From: Strigamia acuminata
Lineage: Eukaryota; Arthropoda; Chilopoda; Geophilomorpha; Linotaeniidae
DNA: 64,000 nucleotides
Direction of reading: 5' to 3'
Assembly (NCBI GenBank): GCA_949358305.1
Contig: OX442319.1
Location: 6,822,001-6,886,000 of the forward strand
The notes below the pieces were generated by a model that saw only the letters and a list, made by a program, of their open reading frames with translations, made no database searches and had not been told where the DNA came from. Within the stretch, counting starts at the first letter, position 1. Every line of letters begins with the position of its first letter. Shown here piece after piece: positions 39,701 through 52,600 of the stretch. The translations under genes were made by a program, and so were the position numbers.

Positions 39701-42037
39701 GAAGATTTAGGCATTGTCAAAATGCTGGGCATCCTTTGGAGTGTCCAAGACGACACGCTTATGTTCAGGATCCCCACCGGTGTTGAGATCCCCCGGTCCA
39801 GGAGGGGCATTCTGTCATTATTGGCATCAGTCTTCGACCCCTTGGGGTTGATAGCTCCAGTCATTTTGAGGATGAAGATACTCTTGCAGAGTATGTGGGG
39901 TCACGACATCAGATGGGACGACATTATCTCAGAAGAGAACCGAGAGATAGTGGCCAAATGGTACGCCGATCTTCAGCGCCTCACCGAAGCCCGGGTGAAG
40001 CGTTGGATGGGGACGTACTCGGGCCAAGAGATGGACATTGACGTTTTTTGCGACGCAAGTCCACAGGCGTACGGGTGCGCAATCTACGTTCGAGCTGCGT
40101 CAGGCGCAACCCAACTGCTCTTGAGCAAAAGCAGAATTGCCCCCACCACTAAGTTGACTTTACCTCGCCTTGAGTTGACAGCAACGGTTGTTGGAGTCCG
40201 GATGGTGGAGTACATCTTAGAAGATTTCTTACCGGGTTATCCGATTGGGAAGATAAGGTATTACTCGGACTCAATGGTCGCGCTCGGGTGGTTGAAGTCT
40301 AATAAGAACAGGTGGAAGCCATATGTCTCCAACAGAGTGGCAGAAGTTCTTGAGAAGTCAAGTCCGAGTCAGTGGGCATACGTCCCGACGGATCGAAATC
40401 CGGCGGACGTATTGACACGCCCATGCGAGGCAAAGAGCCTTTTGGCCAACCGTCTCTGGTGGGACGGGCCTGGTCAGTTGGAAGACCTCGTGGACGAACC
40501 CGAAGACGTTGACCTCCCAATGGAAGAGGCAAAGAAGGAAAAGGTAGCTTTAGTTGCGTCAGATGGAGAAGCGCATATATGCGAGGTTTTCAAGCGGTTT
40601 AGCAGTTTTAATCGCCTCGTACGAGTTTTCGCATTCATGCGGCGCTGGCTTCCTTTTTCCGCCCGCGGGAGGGACCTCGAGGTTCTCGAGATAGAAGTTG
40701 CCGAGGAAAGAGTCATCCGCTTGGCTCAGGTCTTGAGTTTTCCAGACGAAAGACAAGCCGCGATGGTGAAGGAGAAGGTGGCAAAGGGCTCCATCCTGAA
40801 AAATTTCGACATATTTCTGGATGAGAGAGATTTACTACGACTAAGGAGCCGTCTAGGGAAGTCAGAGCTTCCCTTCGACGAGACGTTTCCCATCTTGTTA
40901 CACCCGGATAGTTGGGTAACAAGGCTAATCATCAAGAAGGTTCACTTGCAGCTCCTGCATGGTGAGCTGAGTGAGACGTTTTATCGGTTGAGAGACAAGT
41001 ATTGGATTGTAAGAGGACGCCGAACGGTCAAGGCTGTGATCCGGAGTTGCTTGGTCTGCAAACGAGAACGGTTGGACCGCAATAACCCATCCACTGGTGA
41101 CCCGCCGATGGAGCGCGTCACGCCGGCAGCCCCGTTCCAGCATACAGGAATTGACCACCTCGGTCCTCTCACAGTCAGGCATAAGGAGAAAGGAAGGAAA
41201 GTCTATATTCTATTATTTACTTGCCTAGTAACGCGAGCGATACATTTGGAAGTTTCCGAGAATCTTTCAGTGGAAAAGTTTCTTCTGGCCTTCCGTCGTT
41301 TCGGCGCAAGATTTGGGTATCCGGCGAAAGTGTTCTCCGATAACTCCAAAACTTTCGAGCGAGGAAGCCAGGAGATACAGTCGTGGGGTAAATTGCTGAC
41401 CAAGGATGGGATCCGGACGTTCCTTTCGGAGAAGCGAGTGGTTTGGTCGTTCATTCCACCATTGTCACCATGGGCCGGAGGAGCCTGGGAGAGGCTTGTG
41501 CGGTCGGTGAAAGATAAATTGCGTAAGATGCTGCTGCGCAGGACCGTAGATTTGGAGACGCTACAGACGCTAGCCGCCGAGATAGGTTCCGTGCTTAACT
41601 CAAGGCCACTGTCCTACGTGCATGAGGAGGTTGACGGCGGGAGAATTCTCAGCCCTGAGAATTTCCTCACTGGAGGAATGCCCAAGTGGGTAATCAACCG
41701 TCCGCTGCACGCGATACAGAAAAAAGACCTACGGCGATTGGATAGAAAGAGACGACTTTTCATTTGGGAGTTCTGGCGGATTTGGCGCGAGAGTTACCTG
41801 AAACAACTAAGAAATTTTCATGAAGTTAAGGGCGACTCACGTTTCAAGAATCCGGAGGTCAACCAGATAGTATTGCTGGAAAAGGTCGGCTGCAATCCGT
41901 ACTTCTGGCCGCTGGCACGGGTCATCGAGGTCCTACCCGGCGAAGATGGGTTTGTGCGCGTCGTGAGAGTAGTTACAGCCAATGGAAAGGAATACCGCCG
42001 CTCGGTCAAACACGTGAGGGCCTTGGAGCTGGATTAG
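36764..42037 (+). CDS. BEL-A Gag-Pol polyprotein, intact
   Basis: 1757 aa from the ATG at 36764; the in-frame codons upstream lie in the leader. It has a Gag of DUF1759 type, zinc clusters starting at Cys383 (CIFC), Cys414 (CFNC) and Cys433/436 (CGGRHH), and a protease-like domain with LDPGS at Asp498. The RT has Asp834 and YMDD at 921-924, and the RNase H has Asp1097 (FCDAS). The integrase zinc domain has His1394 and Cys1429/1432, and the catalytic triad is Asp1464, Asp1526, Glu1576 (D-x61-D-x49-E). The order PR-RT-RH-IN, the single ORF and the CGGRHH knuckle are typical of BEL/Pao. No lesion is visible, so this copy could provide enzymes for itself and for defective relatives. Confidence 0.97.
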   Translation: MATGGGSRSGSGRTTPTTVEQQPPEEMDVLAGRFTTIGISLDAVLRRSLTLKDTGELEAIEMVADEKIMKMINDLNTMQPKLTREQYLGYLREIEELETPISVLKSRTQMSKKHVTHWSANPANASASMTNTSQGSILNQTLSQSTRRHNNAKLPKLEMQKFNGDVTTFRPFLSSFDSAVHSNPDLSEIEKLQYLQSLCTGEAAMLISAFPLVDGNYNLAREELVRSYGDDEAQRVALVKSIRDMRQVAELHPVKAVRTQLTKVSTAIRLLEQLSVPVQTAGLLLAPDVLRKFPPAMVMRFYQQQGAKTSNLVTILNFFAAEVQLLEQMEDVMGTGGLATKKDKSGSSDKDKDQRKGTMSTCATSKRAKESSSPKLTVESAICIFCKEGHANTFCKKEMSVAEKSTIAQQNRLCFNCLQEGHRAMRCQVKTSCRTCGGRHHSSICRKLNAQSRGGVEKPKDVSANVSLAISSTLQLMIFTAELKTKSGGSHTIRGMLDPGSHRSYILKSVADRIRLKSCGSIEATAQRLNEEKAGSASYDVYRILLQSRHGARELKVTALSARSLPHVYGIASPDTIQKVKDLGFELAEDLPSTAGNVDILLGVDVWWEICLDGRKRLDNRLGLVNTIFGWVLSGAAGSTDVFSESSRDVSCCNTCEIKTDRDLEKLWSLEAVGITAGERDSDFVRDRFEKSHKRMEDGRYQVCLPFNDKIGALESNWELALNQLSHTLRRIDSNSDHKERYNKAMWDYVKEEHAEVVPLAERYKKTSVYVIPHHPVIKEDRETTKFRVVFNASSAKKGLPSLNDCLYPGPSLNPDIVPVMIRFRLFCVVAIADIKQAFLQVLINPDHCDFLRFLWVSEEYFQEGYSWQNLWDHLVVLRMIVVPFGVNSSPFLLCAVIRAQGRLYLVLFPKEADALDKGIYMDDLTSGADGTKETVKHCVNLRRILDEGKLPLVKWATSKAEVFDALKDKDFHMRADKFEDLGIVKMLGILWSVQDDTLMFRIPTGVEIPRSRRGILSLLASVFDPLGLIAPVILRMKILLQSMWGHDIRWDDIISEENREIVAKWYADLQRLTEARVKRWMGTYSGQEMDIDVFCDASPQAYGCAIYVRAASGATQLLLSKSRIAPTTKLTLPRLELTATVVGVRMVEYILEDFLPGYPIGKIRYYSDSMVALGWLKSNKNRWKPYVSNRVAEVLEKSSPSQWAYVPTDRNPADVLTRPCEAKSLLANRLWWDGPGQLEDLVDEPEDVDLPMEEAKKEKVALVASDGEAHICEVFKRFSSFNRLVRVFAFMRRWLPFSARGRDLEVLEIEVAEERVIRLAQVLSFPDERQAAMVKEKVAKGSILKNFDIFLDERDLLRLRSRLGKSELPFDETFPILLHPDSWVTRLIIKKVHLQLLHGELSETFYRLRDKYWIVRGRRTVKAVIRSCLVCKRERLDRNNPSTGDPPMERVTPAAPFQHTGIDHLGPLTVRHKEKGRKVYILLFTCLVTRAIHLEVSENLSVEKFLLAFRRFGARFGYPAKVFSDNSKTFERGSQEIQSWGKLLTKDGIRTFLSEKRVVWSFIPPLSPWAGGAWERLVRSVKDKLRKMLLRRTVDLETLQTLAAEIGSVLNSRPLSYVHEEVDGGRILSPENFLTGGMPKWVINRPLHAIQKKDLRRLDRKRRLFIWEFWRIWRESYLKQLRNFHEVKGDSRFKNPEVNQIVLLEKVGCNPYFWPLARVIEVLPGEDGFVRVVRVVTANGKEYRRSVKHVRALELD

Positions 42038-42089
42038 CGTGGTCGATTTGTTTGAGCCGGCTGTCTGCTTCTTTTTCGGCTGGCAGCGA

Positions 42090-43643
42090 TGTTGCGAGCA
42101 AGAACGCAACAAAAAGATCTGGAGATTTCACGTTGTTTATCTTCTGAAAGGAAGAAAAGGCTTTTTTAATTTTGTTGTCAAGTTTGAATAGATTTTTAAC
42201 ACATATCTGACATGTCCAGTTGGTTTGCTGCTTTGTTGACACGATCCTGGAAGTTCAAGGGGGTTGCCACTTCGCCTGCCACACCTGGAATGTTTGAAAG
42301 TTGTGTTTTTAGTCTTTTGTAATTGTTTTATGTGTCTTTTTCACTTTTAGGTGTTGTTTCTAGTATTTGTAAGTTCTCTCCCGTTTCCAGTTCACTTGCG
42401 AGGGAGATAGTCGTGCACCGGCAAGATGGCCGCCATAGCGCAAGTGAACTGGGAGACGGGAAGAACCTGAAATAAGCACAATTGCAGTTTTAGTGCTTGT
42501 TTTGCTTGTGATTTAATTTATACTAACTTGTATTGGTGTTTAAGGAACTCCCCAGGTGTCCTGGGTCGCTGGATGAACGTTGGACATCGTTTGTGAGCGT
42601 TCGGGAGCGTCGGGCGTGAGCGCACGCCTTGCGACGCCTCTCGTGGTCGTGTGGGTCCTGCAAATGAGTTGAATTGGTCGGGTTTCAATGTCCAAGCACT
42701 GGGAAAGTTGTACTGACCGTTCTAGGACGCAGATCCATCGTTGAGAAGGCCTGTGAGTCGCTTGCGACCTTGTTTGGCTCCATTCACGTCATTTTAGCAG
42801 TTGCATGGTCGCCATCTTGGATTTGGTGCTGCACTGGTGCCCTGTTATTATTTAGTTTGGGGTTTTAATGAAACCTGGACATAGGGAATATATACTAGTT
42901 ATTGTTTGTATAAATTACCAATATTAAGAGTTATTAATCTAAGCCTTTACCTTTGTTATTGCATGGTTGTAAAGGGGTTAAAACTGTGACACGTTGCGCC
43001 CTCTGTTGGTGGTGATTGGGTTTGGGCTAAGCATTGTGTTTTGAGTGTAATTAATGTTAGTTTTAGCCTTTGAATTATCTGTTAAGTTTAAGTGAAGTGC
43101 TGTTTGCACAGGTCATAATGTTATCAAGGTGTTAGGTTAAGTTTTGCCTTTACTTATGTTAAGTTTGACATCTGTTGTAGGAATACGGAAACCTTGTTGG
43201 CACTATTGTTATTATGCAAATCTGTATTGTTTGGTCACTGATATTTATTGTAAGCAGGTGACCAGTTGTTGTGTGGTTGCTAAAGAAGCAATCAGTTGTT
43301 ACTTGTTGTTAAGATTAAAAAGTTGATGTGTTTTCACTCCTGCTTTGAACATTCTTTTCTGATCTTATTTCCTACTCAGGGAAATATGCAAATGAGTGAG
43401 TAGAAAGCTTTGCATGCTCTCCTCCTCACTGGAGGCACAAGGTTTTCCCCAGTATCCAGAGAGCTTCCTTTATCATTTTCAACTGAATGCAGTTAGGCCT
43501 GATTTCTCATGATGCAGTTAGGCCTAGAGTTTGGGCTGAGAGGTCAACTTGTTTCATCAACCACTATACAGTCTCGGGCGGTCTCCAGAGTTTACAGACC
43601 AATTCGCCAGTATTCCTTGTGAGAGCCAAGGTTGTTTGCTACA
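42090..43643 (+). repeat. BEL-A copy 2 3' LTR, full length
   Basis: 1554 bp, TGTTGCGAGC to GCTACA. It is the only uninterrupted BEL-A LTR in the window and serves as reference for the broken ones. The hairpin is at 42374-42465. Confidence 0.96.
42374..42465 (+). promoter_or_regulatory. Long hairpin with ATGGCCGCCAT loop, BEL-A copy 2 LTR
   Basis: Same arms and loop as at 21387-21478. The YY1-like double core is at 42426-42436. Confidence 0.6.
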
Positions 43644-46600
43644 ACATCGCAGTTGACTTAGCACAAACACCACAAGTCCAATGTCTCTGAATGTTCAGAA
43701 ATAGTGTTTAAACCTTAGTAGAAGGCTCCAATGTAAGTTTTAGAAACATCCAACCGATGATTTGGGAGAATAGACTTTTGATCTCATCACAGTTGACTTA
43801 GCACAAACACCACAAGACCAATGTCTCTGAATGTTCAGAAATAGTGTTTAAACCTTAGTAGAAGGCTCCAATGTAAGTTTTAGAAACATCCAACGAATGA
43901 TTTGGGAGAATAAACTTTTGATCTCATCACAGTTGACTTAGCACAAACACCACAAGTCTAATGTCTCTGAATGTTCAGAAATAGTGTTTAAACCTTAGTA
44001 GAAGCCTTCAATATAAGTTTTAGCAACACCCAAGCATTAAATTTTAAAAAAAAAATTTTGAGCTCATTTCACATCGCAGTTGACTTAGCACAAACACCAC
44101 AAGACCAATGTCTCTGAATGTTCAGAAATAGTGTTTAAACCTTAGTAGAAGCCTTCAATATAAGTTTTAGCAACACCTAAGCAATAAATTTTGAAAAAAA
44201 AATTTTGAGCTCATTTCACATCGCAGTTGACTTAGCACAAACACCACAAGTCCAATGTCTCTGAATGTTCAGAAATAGTGTTTAAACCTTAGTAGAAGGC
44301 TCCAATGTAAGTTTTAGAAACATCCAACCGATGATTTGGGAGAATAGACTTTTGATCTCATCACAGTTGACTTAGCACAAACACCACAAGACCAATGTCT
44401 CTGAATGTTCAGAAATAGTGTTTAAACCTTAGTAGAAGGCTCCAATGTAAGTTTTAGAAACATCCAACCGATGATTTGGGAGAATAGACTTTTGATCTCA
44501 TCATAGTTGACTTAGCACAAACACCATAAGACCAATGTCTCTGAATGTTCAGAAATAGTGTTTAAACCTTAGTAGAAGGCTCCAATGTAAGTTTTAGAAA
44601 CATCCAACCGATGATTTGGGAGAATAGACTTTTGATCTCATCACAGTTGACTTAGCACAAACACCACAAGACCAATGTCTCTGAATGTTCAGAAATAGTG
44701 TTTAAACCTTAGTAGAAGCCTTCAATGTAAGTTTTAGCAACATCCAAGCAATGATTTGGGAGAATAGACTTTTGATCTCATCACAGTTACTTAGCACAAA
44801 CACCACAAGTCCAATGTCTCTGTATGTTCAGAAATAGTGTTTAAACCTTAGTAGAAGCCTTCAATCTAAGTTTTAGCAACACCCAAGCATTAAATTTTGA
44901 AGAAAAAAATTTTGAGCTCATTTCACATCGCAGTTGACTTAGCACAAACACCACAAGACCAATGTCTCTGAATGTTCAGAAATAGTGTTTAAACCTTAGT
45001 AGAAGCCTTCAATCTAAGTTTTAGCAACACCCAAGCAATAAATTTTGAAAAAAAAATTTTGAGCTCATTTCACATCGCAGTTGACTTAGCACAAACACCA
45101 CAAGTCCAATGTCTCTGAATGTTCAGAAATAGTGTTTAAACCTTAGTAGAAGGCTCCAATGTAAGTTTTAGAAACATCCAACCGATGATTTGGGAGAATA
45201 GACTTTTGATCTCATCACAGTTGACTTAGCACAAACACCACAAGACCAATGTCTCTGAATGTTCAGAAATAGTGTTTAAACCTTAGTAGAAGGCTCCAAT
45301 GTAAGTTTTAGAAACATTTAACCGATGATTTGGGAGAATAGACTTTTGATCTCATCACAGTTGACTTAGCACAAACACCACAAGACCAATGTCTCTGAAT
45401 GTTCAGAAATAGTGTTTAAACCTTAGTAGAAGGCTCCAATGTAAGTTTTAGAAACATCCAACCAATGATTTGGGAGAATAGACTTTTGATCTCATCACAG
45501 TTGACTTAGCACAAACACCACAAGACCAATGTCTCTGAATGTTCAGAAATAGTGTTTAAACCTTAGTAGAAGCCTTCAATGTAAGTTTTAGCAACATCCA
45601 AGCAATGATTTGGGAGAATAGACTTTTGATCTCATCACAGTTGACTTAGCACAAACACCACAAGACCAATGTCTCTGAATGTTCAGAAATAGTGTTTAAA
45701 CCTTAGTAGAAGGCTCCAATGTAAGTTTTAGAAACATTTAACCGATGATTTGGGAGAATAGACTTTTGATCTCATCACAGTTGACTTAGCACAAACACCA
45801 CAAGACCAATGTCTCTGAATGTTCAGAAATAGTGTTTAAACCTTAGTAGAAGGCTCCAATGTAAGTTTTAGAAACATCCAACCAATGATTTGGGAGAATA
45901 GACTTTTGATCTCATCACAGTTGACTTAGCACAAACACCACAAGACCAATGTCTCTGAATGTTCAGAAATAGTGTTTAAACCTTAGTAGAAGGCTCCAAT
46001 GTAAGTTTTAGAAACATCCAACCGATGATTTGGGAGAATAGACTTTTGATCTCATCACAGTTGACTTAGCACAAACACCACAAGACCAATGTCTCTGAAT
46101 GTTCAGAAATAGTGTTTAAACCTTAGTAGAAGGCTCCAATGTAAGTTTTAGAAACATTTAACCGATGATTTGGGAGAATAGACTTTTGATCTCATCACAG
46201 TTGACTTAGCACAAACACCACAAGACCAATGTCTCTGAATGTTCAGAAATAGTGTTTAAACCTTAGTAGAAGGCTCCAATGTAAGTTTTAGAAACATCCA
46301 ACGAATGATTTGGGAGAATAAACTTTTGATCTCATCACAGTTGACTTAGCACAAACACCACAAGACCAATGTCTCTGAATGTTCAGAAATAGTGTTTAAA
46401 CCTTAGTAGAAGGCTCCAATGTAAGTTTTAGAAACATCCAACCAATGATTTGGGAGAATAGACTTTTGATCTCATCACAGTTGACTTAGCACAAACACCA
46501 CAAGACCAATGTCTCTGAATGTTCAGAAATAGTGTTTAAACCTTAGTAGAAGGCTCCAATGTAAGTTTTAGAAACATCCAATTGATGATTTGGGAGAATA

Positions 46601-49600
46601 GACTTTTGATCTCATCACAGTTGACTTAGCACAAACACCACAAGACCAATGTCTCTGAATGTTCAGAAATAGTGTTTAAACCTTAGTAGAAGGCTCCAAT
46701 GTAAGTTTTATAACATTTAACCGATGATTTGGGAGAATAGACTTTTGATCTCATCACAGTTGACTTAGCACAAACACCACAAGACCAATGTCTCTGAATG
46801 TTCAGAAATAGTGTTTAAACCTTAGTAGAAGGCTCCAATGTAAGTTTTAGAAACATCCAACCAATGATTTGGGAGAATAGACTTTTGATCTCATCACAGT
46901 TGACTTAGCACAAACACCACAAGACCAATGTCTCTGAATGTTCAGAAATAGTGTTTAAACCTTAGTAGAAGGCTCCAATGTAAGTTTTAGAAACATCCAA
47001 CCGATGATTTGGGAGAATAGACTTTTGATCTCATCACAGTTGACTTAGCACAAACACCACAAGACCAATGTCTCTGAATGTTCAGAAATAGTGTTTAAAC
47101 CTTAGTAGAAGGCTCCAATGTAAGTTTTAGAAACATTTAACCGATGATTTGGGAGAATAGACTTTTGATCTCATCACAGTTGACTTAGCACAAACACCAC
47201 AAGACCAATGTCTCTGAATGTTCAGAAATAGTGTTTAAACCTTAGTAGAAGGCTCCAATGTAAGTTTTAGAAACATCCAACGAATGATTTGGGAGAATAA
47301 ACTTTTGATCTCATCACAGTTGACTTAGCACAAACACCACAAGACCAATGTCTCTGAATGTTCAGAAATAGTGTTTAAACCTTAGTAGAAGGCTCCAATG
47401 TAAGTTTTAGAAACATCCAACCAATGATTTGGGAGAATAGACTTTTGATCTCATCACAGTTGACTTAGCACAAACACCACAAGACCAATGTCTCTGAATG
47501 TTCAGAAATAGTGTTTAAACCTTAGTAGAAGGCTCCAATGTAAGTTTTAGAAACATCCAATTGATGATTTGGGAGAATAGACTTTTGATCTCATCACAGT
47601 TGACTTAGCACAAACACCACAAGACCAATGTCTCTGAATGTTCAGAAATAGTGTTTAAACCTTAGTAGAAGGCTCCAATGTAAGTTTTATAACATTTAAC
47701 CGATGATTTGGGAGAATAGACTTTTGATCTCATCACAGTTGACTTAGCACAAACACCACAAGACTTATGTCTCTGAATGTTCAGAAATAGTGTTTAAACC
47801 TTAGTAGAAGGCTCCAATGTAAGTTTTAGAAACATTCAACCGATGATTTGGGAGAATAGACTTTTGATCTCATCACAGTTGACTTAGCACAAACACCACA
47901 AGACCAATGTCTCTGAATGTTCAGAAATAGTGTTTAAACCTTAGTAGAAGGCTCCAATGTAAGTTTTAGAAACATCCAACCAATGATTTGGGAGAATAGA
48001 CTTTGATCTCATCACAGTTGACTTAGCACAAACACCACAAGACCAATGTCTCTGAATGTTCAGAAATAGTGTTTAAACCTTAGTAGAAGCCTTCAATGTA
48101 AGTTTTAGCAACATCCAAGCAATGATTTGGGAGAATAGACTTTTGATCTCATCACAGTTACTTAGCACAAACACCACAAGTCCAATGTCTCTGAATGTTC
48201 AGAAATAGTGTTTAAACCTTAGTAGAAGGCTCCAATGTAAGTTTTAGAAACATTTAACCGATGATTTGGGAGAATAGACTTTTGATCTCATCACAGTTGA
48301 CTTAGCACAAACACCACAAGACCAATGTCTCTGAATGTTCAGAAATAGTGTTTAAACCTTAGTAGAAGGCTCCAATGTAAGTTTTATAACATTTAACCGA
48401 TGATTTGGGAGAATAGACTTTTGATCTCATCACAGTTGACTTAGCACAAACACCACAAGACCAATGTCTCTGAATGTTCAGAAATAGTGTTTAAACCTTA
48501 GTAGAAGGCTCCAATGTAAGTTTTAGAAACATCCAACGAATGATTTGGGAGAATAAACTTTTGATCTCATCACAGTTGACTTAGCACAAACACCACAAGT
48601 CTAATGTCTCTGAATGTTCAGAAATAGTGTTTAAACCTTAGTAGAAGCCTTCAATATAAGTTTTAGCAACACCCAAGCATTAAATTTTGAAAAAAAAATT
48701 TTGAGCTCATTTCATATCGCAGTTGACTTAGCACAAACACCACAAGACCAATGTCTCTGAATGTTCAGAAATAGTGTTTAAACCTTAGTAGAAGCCTTCA
48801 ATATAAGTTTTAGCAACACCTAAGCAATAAATTTTGAAAAAAAAATTTTGAGCTCATTTCACATCGCAGTTGACTTAGCACAAACACCACAAGTCCAATG
48901 TCTCTGAATGTTCAGAAATAGTGTTTAAACCTTAGTAGAAGGCTCCAATGTAAGTTTTAGAAACATCCAACCGATGATTTGGAAGAATAGACTTTTGATC
49001 TCATCACAGTTGACTTAGCACAAACACCACAAGACCAATGTCTCTGAATGTTCAGAAATAGTGTTTAAACCTTAGTAGAAGGCTCCAATGTAAGTTTTAG
49101 AAACATTCAACCGATGATTTGGGAGAATAGACTTTTGATCTCATCATAGTTGACTTAGCACAAACACCATAAGACCAATGTCTCTGAATGTTCAGAAATA
49201 GTGTTTAAACCTTAGTAGAAGGCTCCAATGTAAGTTTTAGAAACATCCAACTGATGATTTGGGAGAATAGACTTTTGATCTCATCACAGTTGACTTAGCA
49301 CAAACACCACAAGACTAATGTCTCTGAATGTTCAGAAATAGTGTTTAAACCTTAGTAGAAGCCTTCAATGTAAGTTTTAGCAACATCCAAGCAATGATTT
49401 GGGAGAATAGACTTTTGATCTCATCACAGTTACTTAGCACAAACACCACAAGTCCAATGTCTCTGTATGTTCAGAAATAGTGTTTAAACCTTAGTAGAAG
49501 CCTTCAATATAAGTTTTAGCAACACCCAAGCATTAAATTTTGAAGAAAAAAATTTTGAGCTCATTTCACATCGCAGTTGACTTAGCACAAACACCACAAG

Positions 49601-52600
49601 ACCAATGTCTCTGAATGTTCAGAAATAGTGTTTAAACCTTAGTAGAAGCCTTCAATCTAAGTTTTAGCAACACCCAAGCAATAAATTTTGAAAAAAAAAT
49701 TTTGAGCTCATTTCACATCGCAGTTGACTTAGCACAAACACCACAAGTCCAATGTCTCTGAATGTTCAGAAATAGTGTTTAAACCTTAGTAGAAGGCTCC
49801 AATGTAAGTTTTAGAAACATCCAACCGATGATTTGGGAGAATAGACTTTTGATCTCATCACAGTTGACTTAGCACAAACACCACAAGACCAATGTCTCTG
49901 AATGTTCAGAAATAGTGTTTAAACCTTAGTAGAAGGCTCCAATGTAAGTTTTAGAAACATTTAACCGATGATTTGGGAGAATAGACTTTTGATCTCATCA
50001 CAGTTGACTTAGCACAAACACCACAAGACCAATGTCTCTGAATGTTCAGAAATAGTGTTTAAACCTTAGTAGAAGGCTCCAATGTAAGTTTTAGAAACAT
50101 CCAACCAATGATTTGGGAGAATAGACTTTTGATCTCATCACAGTTGACTTAGCACAAACACCACAAGACCAATGTCTCTGAATGTTCAGAAATAGTGTTT
50201 AAACCTTAGTAGAAGGCTCCAATGTAAGTTTTAGAAACATCCAACCAATGATTTGGGAGAATAGACTTTTGATCTCATCACAGTTGACTTAGCACAAACA
50301 CCACAAGACCAATGTCTCTGAATGTTCAGAAATAGTGTTTAAACCTTAGTAGAAGGCTCCAATGTAAGTTTTAGAAACATTTAACCGATGATTTGGGAGA
50401 ATAGACTTTTGATCTCATCACAGTTGACTTAGCACAAACACCACAAGACCAATGTCTCTGAATGTTCAGAAATAGTGTTTAAACCTTAGTAGAAGGCTCC
50501 AATGTAAGTTTTAGAAACATCCAACCAATGATTTGGGAGAATAGACTTTTGATCTCATCACAGTTGACTTAGCACAAACACCACAAGACCAATGTCTCTG
50601 AATGTTCAGAAATAGTGTTTAAACCTTAGTAGAAGGCTCCAATGTAAGTTTTAGAAACATCCAATTGATGATTTAGGAGAATAGACTTTTGATCTCATCA
50701 CAGTTGACTTAGCACAAACACCACAAGACCAATGTCTCTGAATGTTCAGAAATAGTGTTTAAACCTTAGTAGAAGGCTCCAATGTAAGTTTTATAACATT
50801 TAACCGATGATTTGGGAGAATAGACTTTTGATCTCATCACAGTTGACTTAGCACAAACACCACAAGACCAATGTCTCTGAATGTTCAGAAATAGTGTTTA
50901 AACCTTAGTAGAAGGCTCCAATGTAAGTTTTAGAAACATTCAACCGATGATTTGGGAGAATAGACTTTTGATCTCATCACAGTTGACTTAGCACAAACAC
51001 CACAAGACCAATGTCTCTGAATGTTCAGAAATAGTGTTTAAACCTTAGTAGAAGGCTCCAATGTAAGTTTTAGAAACATCCAACCAATGATTTGGGAGAA
51101 TAGACTTTTGATCTCATCACAGTTGACTTAGCACAAACACCACAAGACCAATGTCTCTGAATGTTCAGAAATAGTGTTTAAACCTTAGTAGAAGGCTCCA
51201 ATGTAAGTTTTAGAAACATTTAACCGATGATTTGGGAGAATAGACTTTTGATCTCATCACAGTTGACTTAGCACAAACACCACAAGGCCAATGTCTCTGA
51301 ATGTTCAGAAATAGTGTTTAAACCTTAGTAGAAGGCTCCAATGTAAGTTTTAGAAACATTCAACCGATGATTTGGGAGAATAGACTTTTGATCTCATCAT
51401 AGTTGACTTAGCACAAACACCATAAGACCAATGTCTCTGAATGTTCAGAAATAGTGTTTAAACCTTAGTAGAAGGCTCCAATGTAAGTTTTAGAAACATC
51501 CAACCGATGATTTGGGAGAATAGACTTTTGATCTCATCACAGTTGACTTAGCACAAACACCACAAGACTAATGTCTCTGAATGTTCAGAAATAGTGTTTA
51601 AACCTTAGTAGAAGCCTTCAATGTAAGTTTTAGAAACATCCAACTGATGATTTGGGAGAATAGACTTTTGATCTCATCACAGTTGACTTAGCACAAACAC
51701 CACAAGACTAATGTCTCTGAATGTTCAGAAATAGTGTTTAAACCTTAGTAGAAGCCTTCAATGTAAGTTTTAGCAACATCCAAGCAATGATTTGGGAGAA
51801 TAGACTTTTGATCTCATCACAGTTACTTAGCACAAACACCACAAGTCCAATGTCTCTGTATGTTCAGAAATAGTGTTTAAACCTTAGTAGAAGCCTTCAA
51901 TATAAGTTTTAGCAACACCCAAGCATTAAATTTTGAAGAAAAAAATTTTGAGCTCATTTCACATCGCAGTTGACTTAGCACAAACACCACAAGACCAATG
52001 TCTCTGAATGTTCAGAAATAGTGTTTAAACCTTAGTAGAAGCCTTCAATCTAAGTTTTAGCAACACCCAAGCAATAAATTTTGAAAAAAAAATTTTGAGC
52101 TCATTTCACATCGCAGTTGACTTAGCACAAACACCACAAGTCCAATGTCTCTGAATGTTCAGAAATAGTGTTTAAACCTTAGTAGAAGGCTCCAATGTAA
52201 GTTTTAGAAACATCCAACCGATGATTTGGGAGAATAGACTTTTGATCTCATCACAGTTGACTTAGCACAAACACCACAAGACCAATGTCTCTGAATGTTC
52301 AGAAATAGTGTTTAAACCTTAGTAGAAGGCTCCAATGTAAGTTTTAGAAACATTTAACCGATGATTTGGGAGAATAGACTTTTGATCTCATCACAGTTGA
52401 CTTAGCACAAACACCACAAGACCAATGTCTCTGAATGTTCAGAAATAGTGTTTAAACCTTAGTAGAAGGCTCCAATGTAAGTTTTAGAAACATCCAACTG
52501 ATGATTTGGGAGAATAGACTTTTGATCTCATCACAGTTGACTTAGCACAAACACCACAAGACTAATGTCTCTGAATGTTCAGAAATAGTGTTTAAACCTT

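Larger units (their letters stand above)
36084..43643 (+). mobile_element. BEL-A copy 2, intact interior and full 3' LTR
   Basis: It has a leader, a primer-site candidate at 36098, a complete Gag-Pol ORF and a full 1554-bp 3' LTR. It stands in direct tandem with copy 1 and is almost identical to it, but carries none of the E, D or X insertions. The array therefore looks like a tandem duplication (LTR-interior-LTR-interior-LTR) that came before those insertions. After the LTR the satellite begins directly. Confidence 0.94.
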